The position numbers were made by a program, and so were the translations under genes. DNA of 8,164 bases from assembly GCA_030705665.1 (NCBI GenBank), contig JAUZQA010000167.1, positions 1-8,164 of the forward strand. The letters are read 5' to 3'. The number at the start of each line of letters is the position of its first letter. Position 1 is the first letter of the stretch. The stretch is from Bacillota bacterium. GTDB lineage: Bacteria > Bacillota > Bacilli > Bacillales_B > DSM-18226. Below the pieces are notes generated by a model. It saw only the letters and a list, made by a program, of their open reading frames with translations. It did not search any database and was not told the DNA's origin. This document shows positions 1 through 7,153 of the stretch, piece by piece.

Positions 1-2
1 AC

Positions 3-32
3 TTGACAGATTGGAATTATATGATTTAAAAT
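3..32 (+). promoter_or_regulatory. Sigma-A promoter of metY
   Basis: A perfect -35 TTGACA at 3-8 is followed, after an 18-bp spacer, by TAAAAT at 27-32 (5 of 6 to TATAAT). The predicted transcript would start near position 39, about 114 nt before the metY start codon, so it would carry the leader hairpin and terminator. The spacer contains ATTGGAATT, which resembles half of the CymR operator known from Bacillus subtilis, but the rest of such a site would run off the left edge of the window. Confidence 0.75.
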
Positions 33-38
33 ACAAAT

Positions 39-1463
<1,425 letters not shown>

Positions 1464-1496
1464 TGATTTCCTTATGCTAAAAGTTAACCAGACATC

Positions 1497-1550
1497 TGGA
1501 GACAAAACGTTTGCTGCAGGATCGGGCAAAGTGCTTTTGTCTCCATTTTT
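1497..1550 (+). terminator. Intrinsic terminator after metY
   Basis: TGGAGACAAAA (1497-1507) pairs with TTTTGTCTCCA (1535-1545), an 11-bp stem, and a T run follows at 1546-1550. The apical part contains a second small stem, TTTGC with GCAAA. It starts 33 nt after the metY stop and ends about 80 nt before the next gene. No convincing promoter was seen in those 80 nt, so some read-through into the monooxygenase gene is possible. Confidence 0.8.
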
Positions 1551-1631
1551 AATCGGAAAATTTAGTTTCAAAAATGAAAAAAGCACAAAGAAACTTTATC
1601 GAATAAGAGGTTGGAAAGAGGAGCGTAGCAA

Positions 1632-2978
1632 ATGACAAGAAAGAGGCAGATAAAACTTGCCGCTTATTTAATTGGAACGGGAATGCATGTTGCTTCATGG
1701 CGGCATCCAAAAGCAAAACCGAATGCAAGTATTGATCCGTCCGCCTATATGAAATATGCACAAATTGCCGAAAAGGGAAAATTTGATATTGCCTTTATTG
1801 CAGATAGTTTAGCGGTAAATAAAGAGTCACATCCGCAAATTTTAAACAGGTTTGACCCAGTTGTGATTATCACGGCAATAGCGGCTGTTACTAAGAAGAT
1901 TGGAATCGCCGGTACGGCTTCAACGACATACAATGAGCCCTATACATTAGCAAGGCAATTTGCGTCAGTGGATCAAGTCAGTGGAGGAAGAGCGGGCTGG
2001 AATATGGTGACTACTGCTGATGCGACAGGCGAAACAGCTTTAAATTTTAATCTAGAAAGGCATTGGGAGCATGACCTTCGTTATGAGCGTGCCGAAGAAT
2101 TTGTGGATGTGGTCAGGGGATTATGGGATTCATGGGAAGATGATGCTTTTCATTACAATAAGGAAACGGGGCAGTTTTTTAATCCTGAAAAAATGCATGA
2201 ACTTCACTATAAGGGAAAGTATTTTGCGGTTAAAGGTCCACTAAATATAGCCCGGTCCAAACAAGGTCAGCCTGTGATTATCCAGGCAGGATCATCCTTG
2301 CCGGGGCAGCGCTTAGCGGCACGGACAGCAGAGGTTGTATTTGCCCACCGTGATGATATGGAGGAAGCTAAACGGTTTTACAAGGAACTAAAGTCAAGGC
2401 TCAACGATTATGGAAGAAGTGAAGATGAATTGCTCATCCTTCATGGCATTTCACCGATTGTGGGGGAAACAGAAGAAAAAGCGCTGGAAAAATATAATGA
2501 ATTGCAAAAATGGATTGATCCGTATGAAGCCTTGAAATTTGTTTCCGGATATATGGGAAATGTGGATTTTTCAAAATACTCTTTAACGACCCCCGCAAAA
2601 GAAGTCGAATTCCCACAGGTAAATAGCATTCAAAGCCAGTTCTTTGAAATGAAAAAAATCATTGATGAGGAGAATTTAACTGTTGGCGAGCTTTACACCA
2701 GATTTTTTGGGGCAGCGAAAAAAGATGGTTTTATTGGGACTCCTCAACAAGTCGCAGATGAAATGGAAAAATGGTTTACTGAAAAAGCTGCCGATGGATT
2801 TATGATCCAATTTCCGCTGCTTCCATATGATCTTGAAGATTTTGTTAAGTTGGTCATTCCGATTCTGCAGGAGAGAGGACTATTTCGCCTTGAATATGAA
2901 GGGCACACACTGAGAGAAAATCTCGGCCTTAAAATACCCCAAAATCAATTTACATGCAAGAAGACATTTCAGGGTTAA
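1632..2978 (+). CDS. FMN-dependent monooxygenase, NtaA/SnaA/DszA (YxeK-like) family
   Basis: A bacterial luciferase-like (LLM) flavin monooxygenase of 448 residues, the usual size for the NtaA/SnaA/DszA branch, which uses FMNH2 from a separate reductase to oxidise C-N or C-S compounds. Branch signatures are the N-terminal HVASWRHP (19-26), YNEPYTLARQFASVDQ with SGGRAGWNMVT (100-127), the GPLN and GQPVIIQAGSS segments (202-222) and the C-terminal LRENLGL (427-433). The ATG at 1632 is preceded by AGAGGAG with good spacing. Relatives include YxeK, which acts on N-acetyl-S-(2-succino)cysteine in B. subtilis, and DszA, which acts on sulfones. Lying between two sulfhydrylase-type genes, it most likely frees sulfur from an organosulfur compound. 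The actual substrate cannot be read from sequence. No flavin reductase gene is present in the window. Confidence 0.88.
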   Translation: MTRKRQIKLAAYLIGTGMHVASWRHPKAKPNASIDPSAYMKYAQIAEKGKFDIAFIADSLAVNKESHPQILNRFDPVVIITAIAAVTKKIGIAGTASTTYNEPYTLARQFASVDQVSGGRAGWNMVTTADATGETALNFNLERHWEHDLRYERAEEFVDVVRGLWDSWEDDAFHYNKETGQFFNPEKMHELHYKGKYFAVKGPLNIARSKQGQPVIIQAGSSLPGQRLAARTAEVVFAHRDDMEEAKRFYKELKSRLNDYGRSEDELLILHGISPIVGETEEKALEKYNELQKWIDPYEALKFVSGYMGNVDFSKYSLTTPAKEVEFPQVNSIQSQFFEMKKIIDEENLTVGELYTRFFGAAKKDGFIGTPQQVADEMEKWFTEKAADGFMIQFPLLPYDLEDFVKLVIPILQERGLFRLEYEGHTLRENLGLKIPQNQFTCKKTFQG

Positions 2979-3097
2979 TTCTGGTTTTAGGTAATGGTTG
3001 GAAAGGTTAACGATAGGATTTTTGTTACAATACTCAATTTACCAAGGATGGTTTGGATTTATTTAAATATGAATAACAACTTTTGGAGGCGAAATGG

Positions 3098-4099
3098 ATG
3101 GGGAAAATTGTTACAAACAAAATTAAAAAATCTATAACTGAACTTGTTGGCAAAACTCCGTTATTGGAAATCGTAAATTACGAAAAAGAAAATCAATTGG
3201 AAGCGGAGATTATTGTCAAACTGGAATATCTGAATCCTGCAAATAGTGTCAAAGACAGAATAGCCATGTCAATGATCGAAGAAGCGGAGAACAGAGGAGT
3301 TTTGAAGAGTGGAAGTACCATACTTGAAACAACAAGTGGGAATACCGGAATTGGCTTGGCGGCAATTGCAGCAGCCAAAGGGTATAAGCTAAAAATCTAC
3401 ATGCAAGATGGTGTAAGTGAGGAAAGAACAAAAGTAATAAAAGCATATGGAACGGAAGTTATTCCGTTTTCTGAAGTACCTGAAGTTGTTGCCGCGATTG
3501 AAGAAACCGATGGAGATTTTGTTCATGCCATAAATGTGTTTAATCAAGCTGTGGTGGAAAAAGAAGCAAATGTCGTCTTCTTAAATCAGCTTGAGAATGA
3601 AGCAAATCCCAAAGTCCACATGAAGACAACCGGACCGGAAATTTGGGAGGATACCGATGGTTTCGTCGATATTTTTGTTGCGACAGTTGGAACTGGCGGA
3701 ACACTTAGCGGGACGGGTGCATTCTTAAAGTCGAAAAATCCAAATGTAAAAGTGGTTGGGGTGGAACCGGGGATTTCTTCAATTGCTACTTTAGAAAATC
3801 CGGATATTGTTGAAATAACGGGTATTCACAGGTTTTCAGATGTTGGAGAAGAAAGAGTACCTGCGAATGTTAATCGCGATGTGATTGATGAAATAATCGA
3901 GGTTGATACAAGCCAAGCTTTTGAAGCGGCAAGAGCAGTAGCAAAATCGGATGGAATTCTAGTTGGAACCTCTTCGGGTGCAGCTATCTGGGCTGCAACA
4001 CAGATTGCTAAACGACCGGAAAATAAGGGGAAAAGAATTGTTGCGATACTGCCGGACACTGGGTTGAGATATCTGTCTACAGATTTATTTGAGAAGTAA
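3098..4099 (+). CDS. cysK: Cysteine synthase (O-acetylserine sulfhydrylase), divergent CysK-type
   Basis: A fold-type II PLP enzyme of 333 residues expected to make cysteine from O-acetylserine and sulfide. The PLP lysine is Lys52 in NPANSVKDR (46-54), the substrate loop is TTSGNTG (78-84), the phosphate-binding loop is GTGGT (198-202), and the pyridine-nitrogen serine lies in GTSSGAA (290-296). The C-terminus carries the family's LPDTGxRYLST. The start at 3098 is chosen because GGAGG (3085-3089) sits 8 nt before it. An in-frame TTG at 3083 overlaps that site and is unlikely. It is divergent: MQDGVSEER replaces the usual MPxTMSxERR, about ten extra residues follow in FVHAINVFNQ, and the PGPHKIQGIG segment is replaced by TGIHRFSDVG. 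A 119-nt gap without a terminator follows the monooxygenase gene, so co-transcription is plausible. Another beta-replacement role, such as cystathionine beta-synthase-like chemistry, is possible. Confidence 0.85.
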   Translation: MGKIVTNKIKKSITELVGKTPLLEIVNYEKENQLEAEIIVKLEYLNPANSVKDRIAMSMIEEAENRGVLKSGSTILETTSGNTGIGLAAIAAAKGYKLKIYMQDGVSEERTKVIKAYGTEVIPFSEVPEVVAAIEETDGDFVHAINVFNQAVVEKEANVVFLNQLENEANPKVHMKTTGPEIWEDTDGFVDIFVATVGTGGTLSGTGAFLKSKNPNVKVVGVEPGISSIATLENPDIVEITGIHRFSDVGEERVPANVNRDVIDEIIEVDTSQAFEAARAVAKSDGILVGTSSGAAIWAATQIAKRPENKGKRIVAILPDTGLRYLSTDLFEK

Positions 4100-4128
4100 A
4101 TGACTGGTTCGTACCTTGAAAAATAAAA

Positions 4129-4168
4129 AGGAGCAATGCCTATAAAACGCATTGCTCCTCTTTAATAT
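4129..4168. terminator. Bidirectional terminator between convergent cysK and sbp
   Basis: AGGAGCAATGC (4129-4139) pairs with GCATTGCTCCT (4149-4159), a perfect 11-bp stem with a 9-nt loop. On the minus strand it is followed by TTTTTATTTTTC, an excellent T tract for ending sbp. On the plus strand the tract is weaker (CTTTAATATT). It lies 29 nt after the cysteine synthase stop and about 30 nt past the sbp stop. Confidence 0.85.
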
Positions 4169-4199
4169 TATTCATTACTTTATGATATAGACAAAGGTC

Positions 4200-5270
4200 T
4201 TAATTTCCCGCCACGACTTGATCCCATATTCCACCGTCATTATAAAGTGTTTTTCCGACTTTATCCCAACCACCTAGATAATTGGTGTCAAATAATCCCG
4301 CTGGTACGGTAAATTTGTCTGCGTAGGTTTTCGCAACATCTGAATCGACTGAACGGAAGCCGCTTTCAGCAAATACCTTTTGTGCTTCAGGGGTCCAAAG
4401 GAAATTTAAAAATGCTTCTGCTACTTTTCTTGTTCCGTGTTTATCAACATATTTATCAACGACAGCTGCCGGATTTTCGATTGATGTTGTGTATTTAGGA
4501 ATAATTTCTTGATATTTTTGGCCCGATTTAATACGGTCAAGCAGCTCATTTTCATACGTAATAATGACATCACCAGTACCTTTATCGAAAGTCGACATGG
4601 ATTCCTCGCCGCTTTTGTCCAATGATTTTACGTTTTTGTATACTTTTGTAAGTAATTCCTTAGCTTGGGCAGGGTCCTGTTTTCCTGTTTTTTCTTCAGA
4701 AATTTTTAATCCGGCTCCATAAATAGCATTTACATCCCAACGGGCACCGCCAGAAGTTTTTGGATTTGGAATTAATACTTGAACACCTGGTTTTGTAAGA
4801 TCTGACCAGTCTTTAATACTTTTAGGATTCCCATCTCGGACACCAAACACCGCAATTGATTTGGTAATGATGCCGGCGTGTGGAGCACTTTTCCAATCAT
4901 GTGTGATTAAACCGGCTTTTTGTATCTTGTTAATATCTCCCTCAAGTGATAAAGCCGCAATATCGGCCTCAAATCCATTGGTAATGTTTAAAGCTTGTGC
5001 TCCTGATCCCTGATAAGATTCTTTGAATTCAACTGTTTCTCCAGTCTTTTTCTTCCATTCTTTTTGGAACAAAGGAAAAATGGCTTCAAACTCATCCTTT
5101 ATAGTAGAATAGCCTCCAATTGTAAGTGTAACCGTCTTATTGCTCTTCGTATTGGAATTGCTCGTGCTCCCAGAATTGCTAGGTTTGCTTGAAGATGAGC
5201 AACCTGAAAGCGCCGCTGTTGCTAGTAATGCAGTAACTGTGAAAAACGATAATAGCTTTCTCTTTTTCAT
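4200..5270 (-). CDS. sbp: Sulfate-binding lipoprotein of an ABC transporter (Sbp/CysP type)
   Basis: An extracytoplasmic solute-binding protein expected to capture sulfate (possibly thiosulfate) for a CysTWA-type ABC importer. The 356-residue product has a basic N-terminus, a hydrophobic stretch and the lipobox LSGC with Cys24 as the lipidation site. A Ser/Asn/Lys-rich linker (25-45) follows. Family motifs are GGYSTIKDEFE (52-62), ESYQGSGAQA (84-93), SLEGDI (108-113) and NPKTSGGARW (169-178), the last a hallmark of sulfate-binding proteins. AGGGAG at 5280-5285 on the minus strand lies 9 nt before the ATG. The gene stands alone: cysT, cysW and cysA homologues are not adjacent, so the permease is either elsewhere or supplied by another system. 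Two promoters and a leader terminator lie upstream. The mature protein could also bind molybdate-like oxyanions, but the motifs favour sulfate. Confidence 0.93.
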   Translation of the reverse strand: MKKRKLLSFFTVTALLATAALSGCSSSSKPSNSGSTSNSNTKSNKTVTLTIGGYSTIKDEFEAIFPLFQKEWKKKTGETVEFKESYQGSGAQALNITNGFEADIAALSLEGDINKIQKAGLITHDWKSAPHAGIITKSIAVFGVRDGNPKSIKDWSDLTKPGVQVLIPNPKTSGGARWDVNAIYGAGLKISEEKTGKQDPAQAKELLTKVYKNVKSLDKSGEESMSTFDKGTGDVIITYENELLDRIKSGQKYQEIIPKYTTSIENPAAVVDKYVDKHGTRKVAEAFLNFLWTPEAQKVFAESGFRSVDSDVAKTYADKFTVPAGLFDTNYLGGWDKVGKTLYNDGGIWDQVVAGN

Positions 5271-5308
5271 AATGTTTCTCTCCCTTAAAAATTGTTAATA
5301 TAAAACAG

Positions 5309-5343
5309 GTATTGGATCAATTTTAGGATCGATGTTCCAATAC
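5309..5343 (-). other. Hairpin in the sbp 5' untranslated region
   Basis: GTATTGG and CCAATAC (5309-5315 and 5337-5343) form a 7-bp stem extendable by one A-T pair, with a loop containing two GATC copies. It lies about 24 nt upstream of the sbp ribosome binding site on the transcript from either sbp promoter. There is no strong T tract after it, so it is not an obvious terminator. It may stabilise the mRNA, modulate translation, or be a DNA dyad. Its function is unknown. Confidence 0.4.
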
Positions 5344-5430
5344 TCGAGTTCCCTAGCGAGGAGTTAATTTCAAATACAACATTTAATTACAAGTATTCGC
5401 ACCAAATTAGTAAGAATTAAAATTAAATTG

Positions 5431-5460
5431 ATAATAGCAATAGGATTAGATTATTGTCAA
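5431..5460 (-). promoter_or_regulatory. Proximal sigma-A promoter of sbp (P2)
   Basis: Read on the minus strand, TTGACA (5460-5455) is followed by an 18-bp spacer and TATTAT (5436-5431), 5 of 6 to TATAAT. Transcription would begin near 5424, about 150 nt before the sbp ATG and downstream of the leader terminator. sbp could therefore be expressed from P2 without passing the attenuator. Confidence 0.7.
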
Positions 5461-5499
5461 TAAGTAATTTTTTAAAAATTAATGCAAATTCTAAAAAAG

Positions 5500-5546
5500 T
5501 AAAAAAAGACAAAAAAGCACCTTTCTCAATAGAGTCAGGTGCTTTT
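5500..5546 (-). terminator. Intrinsic terminator in the sbp distal leader
   Basis: On the minus strand AAAAGCACCT (5546-5537) pairs with AGGTGCTTTT (5522-5513). A 2-nt internal mismatch and a CTC/GAG top stem follow. A T-rich tail (TTTTTTGTCTTTTTTT) completes it. It starts immediately after the conserved small hairpin and would end a transcript of about 75 nt begun at P1. Stem layout and sequence parallel the ssuA leader terminator, with base-pair swaps (GCACC/GGTGC against GCTCC/GGAGC). Confidence 0.85.
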
Positions 5547-5561
5547 GGTGGTCCAATCAGC
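5545..5561 (-). promoter_or_regulatory. Conserved leader hairpin upstream of sbp (GCTGATTGGACCACCAA)
   Basis: On the minus strand this 17-nt element forms TTGG-ACCA-CCAA, a 4-bp stem with a 4-nt loop. The ssuA leader has the same element with C in place of the second T of the stem and G in place of its pairing A, so pairing is preserved. The two A residues at its 3' end are also the first bases of the terminator stem, so the two structures may compete. It begins about 18 nt after the predicted P1 start. As DNA it is also a dyad that a dimeric regulator could bind. Confidence 0.6.
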
Positions 5562-5585
5562 AGTCATTATTAAATTTCTAATATT

Positions 5586-5614
5586 AGCATATATTAATTA
5601 ATCCTATCGGTCAA
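5586..5614 (-). promoter_or_regulatory. Distal promoter of the sbp leader (P1)
   Basis: On the minus strand TTGACC (5614-5609) is followed by a 17-bp spacer and TATGCT (5591-5586), 5 of 6 and 4 of 6 to the consensus hexamers. An AT-rich stretch lies just upstream. A start near 5579 would place the conserved hairpin and terminator at the very 5' end of the transcript, as in the metY and ssuA leaders. Confidence 0.55.
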
Positions 5615-5639
5615 GTGGGTATAAATTTTTAAAAAGTAA

Positions 5640-5877
5640 AAATATGAATTGACAATATTTTTACTTTGACATACAGTTTAACGTAAATACTAAACGGATG
5701 ATTTGGCAATTGTTTTTTGGCTGCCTTCTGAAAGAGTATTGAAACGGAGTCAACTGGATCAACAGAGGCTCATTCGAGAAAAAATTTAATTTCCTAGTTG
5801 ACTGGTAGGAAAAGTTAGGTTAAAATCTGGTTAATAAAAGTTTTTAGAAATTTCAAAACAAATTTAAATTTAGTGAA
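5640..5877. other. Central part of the sbp-ssuA divergent intergenic region
   Basis: No credible gene is seen in this roughly 240-bp stretch. It holds two TTGACA hexamers on the plus strand (5649-5654 and 5666-5671). The first has TACAGT 17 bp downstream, a possible promoter. It also holds a dyad TTTCCTA/TAGGAAA (5790-5796, 5806-5812) with a 9-nt centre, and two inverted copies of AGTCAACT (5748-5755, and as AGTTGACT at 5796-5803). The right end is very AT-rich and could act as an UP element for the ssuA promoter. These look like regulator binding sites or the remains of an RNA gene, and nothing more specific can be said. Confidence 0.4.
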
Positions 5878-5906
5878 TTTACAAATAATTACGAACATAG
5901 TAAACT
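5878..5906 (+). promoter_or_regulatory. Promoter of the ssuA leader
   Basis: TTTACA (5878-5883) and TAAACT (5901-5906) are separated by 17 bp, with AT-rich DNA directly upstream. The start site would be near 5913, about 10 nt before the conserved hairpin and 238 nt before the ssuA start codon. Matches are 5 of 6 and 4 of 6. Confidence 0.6.
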
Positions 5907-5922
5907 TTATATTGATAAAAAC

Positions 5923-5939
5923 GCTGATCGGACTACCGA
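5923..5939 (+). promoter_or_regulatory. Conserved leader hairpin upstream of ssuA (GCTGATCGGACTACCGA)
   Basis: TCGG (5928-5931), loop ACTA (5932-5935) and CCGA (5936-5939) form a 4-bp stem that abuts the terminator. It aligns base for base with the sbp leader element, and the three differences are a compensated C-G/T-A pair (two changes) plus one loop position (T/C). An upstream ATTGATAAA (5911-5919) could pair with TTTCTCAAT of the terminator 5' arm with one mismatch, a possible antiterminator, although it may lie partly before the transcription start. Confidence 0.6.
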
Positions 5940-5981
5940 AGGCTCCTTTCTCAATTTTATTGAGATTAGGAGCCTTTTTTT
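5940..5981 (+). terminator. Intrinsic terminator in the ssuA leader (attenuator)
   Basis: AGGCTCCT (5940-5947) pairs with AGGAGCCT (5968-5975). Above a small internal loop, CTCAA (5950-5954) pairs with TTGAG (5960-5964). Seven T residues follow. It lies 170 nt before ssuA, and no convincing second promoter was found between them, so ssuA transcription probably depends on read-through. Confidence 0.85.
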
Positions 5982-6031
5982 GTAGTTTTAATCCGACTAA
6001 ATTCATATGTTTAATGTTATTTTGATAAAAC

Positions 6032-6050
6032 GATAAGACTTTACCTTATC
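6032..6050 (+). other. Small hairpin in the ssuA leader
   Basis: GATAAG (6032-6037) and CTTATC (6045-6050) form a 6-bp stem with a 7-nt loop, directly followed by a 12-nt dyad TCAGTCAACTGA (6049-6060). There is no T tract after it. It may be a regulator site or an mRNA structure just ahead of the short upstream reading frame. Confidence 0.3.
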
Positions 6051-6060
6051 AGTCAACTGA

Positions 6061-6101
6061 AAGGAGTGATTTCATTGTGTGAAACACGAAATAGAACCTA
6101 G
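6061..6101 (+). CDS. Possible 8-codon upstream reading frame with a near-perfect ribosome binding site
   Basis: The sequence AAAGGAGTGAT at 6060-6070 is almost fully complementary to the 16S rRNA 3' end, stronger than the site of ssuA itself. Eight nt after the AAGGAG core, a TTG at 6075 opens a reading frame TTG TGT GAA ACA CGA AAT AGA ACC TAG (ending 6101), encoding MCETRNRT. The second codon is cysteine, which is suggestive in a sulfur operon leader. The TTG start is weak and no downstream alternative structure was identified, so it could equally be a decayed gene start. Confidence 0.3.
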
Positions 6102-6150
6102 TGTAGTAATTTTTTAGGAAAATAAAAAGAAAACAGAGGAGTTATGTGAA

Positions 6151-7137
6151 ATGAAAAAATATAAACATAAATGGTGGGTGGCATTCACTTTATTTTTATC
6201 CATTCTTATTAGCGGATGCAGTTCCTCCACATCAGGAGAAAAGAAAGCTACATCCCCAGATTCAAATAACTTAAAGGTAATAAATATTGGATACCAAAAA
6301 TTTGGTACCTTAAATATTTTAAAAGCGAAGGGGAGCTTGGAAAAAGAATTAAAACCACTAGGTTATACGGTTAAATGGACAGAGTTTCCAGGAGGCCCGC
6401 AATTGCTTGAGGCATTAAACGTTGGAAGCATCGATTTTGGCCATACAGGTGAAGCACCGCCAATTTTTGCTCAGGCAGCAGGTGCCCCTCTTGTTTATTA
6501 TGCCGATTCATCTGCAAATCCAAAAGGTGAGGCCATTTTGGTTCCTAAAGATTCATCCATTAAAACCATTCAAGATTTAAAAGGTAAGAAAATCGCCTTA
6601 AATAAAGGCTCAAATGTCCATTATTTATTAGTCAAAGCATTAGAAAAAGCAGGCATTTCTTACAGTGATATTAAACCAGTATTTCTTGCACCTGCAGATG
6701 CCCGAGCTGCTTTTGAAAAGGGCAGTGTAGATGCCTGGGTCATCTGGGACCCGTTTTTTGCAGATGCCGAGCGAGCTACGAATGCCCGTATTTTACAAGA
6801 TGGTACGGGATTAGTGAAAAACAGGGAGTTTTTCTTAGCAACAAGTAAGCTGGCAAAAGAAAATCCGAAAGTATTAAATGTGATTTTTAAAGAACTGGAA
6901 AAAACAGATAAATGGGTAGAGGGAAATCCAAATGAAGCAGCCAAGTTCCTTGCCCCTCAGATCGGTATGAGTGAGGATACGTTGAAATTAACGCTTAGCC
7001 GAAGGACATATGGAATAGAAAAAATGAGTGATAATGTTGCAAAGGATCAACAACAAATTGCCGATGAATTTTTCAAACTTAAATTGATTCCAAACGATAT
7101 TAACGTGCAGGATGCACTCTCAAAAACTACTAATTGA
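6151..7137 (+). CDS. ssuA: Aliphatic sulfonate-binding lipoprotein SsuA
   Basis: The solute-binding component of the alkanesulfonate ABC importer, anchored outside the membrane. The 328-residue product has a basic N-terminus, a hydrophobic segment and lipobox LISGC with Cys23 as the lipid anchor, then a short polar linker. SsuA-type segments are [12 protein letters not shown] (47-58), [18 protein letters not shown] (78-95), [35 protein letters not shown] and a C-terminal [12 protein letters not shown]. These closely follow E. coli SsuA, though its second half is more variable. AGAGGAG at 6135-6141 lies 9 nt before the ATG. It precedes ssuD by 16 nt, so the two form an operon, with ssuC and ssuB expected beyond the window. 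Expression is likely controlled by the leader terminator upstream. Binding of taurine or another sulfonate rather than broad alkanesulfonates is possible. Confidence 0.94.
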   Translation: MKKYKHKWWVAFTLFLSILISGCSSSTSGEKKATSPDSNNLKVINIGYQKFGTLNILKAKGSLEKELKPLGYTVKWTEFPGGPQLLEALNVGSIDFGHTGEAPPIFAQAAGAPLVYYADSSANPKGEAILVPKDSSIKTIQDLKGKKIALNKGSNVHYLLVKALEKAGISYSDIKPVFLAPADARAAFEKGSVDAWVIWDPFFADAERATNARILQDGTGLVKNREFFLATSKLAKENPKVLNVIFKELEKTDKWVEGNPNEAAKFLAPQIGMSEDTLKLTLSRRTYGIEKMSDNVAKDQQQIADEFFKLKLIPNDINVQDALSKTTN

Positions 7138-7153
7138 TAAAGGGGATTTTAAA

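Noticed and set aside
1550..1625. Dedicated promoter for the monooxygenase gene
   Set aside because: Only weak hexamers were seen (for example TTGTCT with TTTAGT 18 bp downstream), which are not better than chance in AT-rich DNA.
2979..3097. Promoter for the cysteine synthase gene (TACAAT at 3026, or TTTACC at 3038)
   Set aside because: Neither has a properly spaced, well-matched partner hexamer.
3826..4152. 108-residue minus-strand reading frame opposite the cysteine synthase
   Set aside because: It is antisense to conserved catalytic motifs, has no ribosome binding site, and looks like no known protein.
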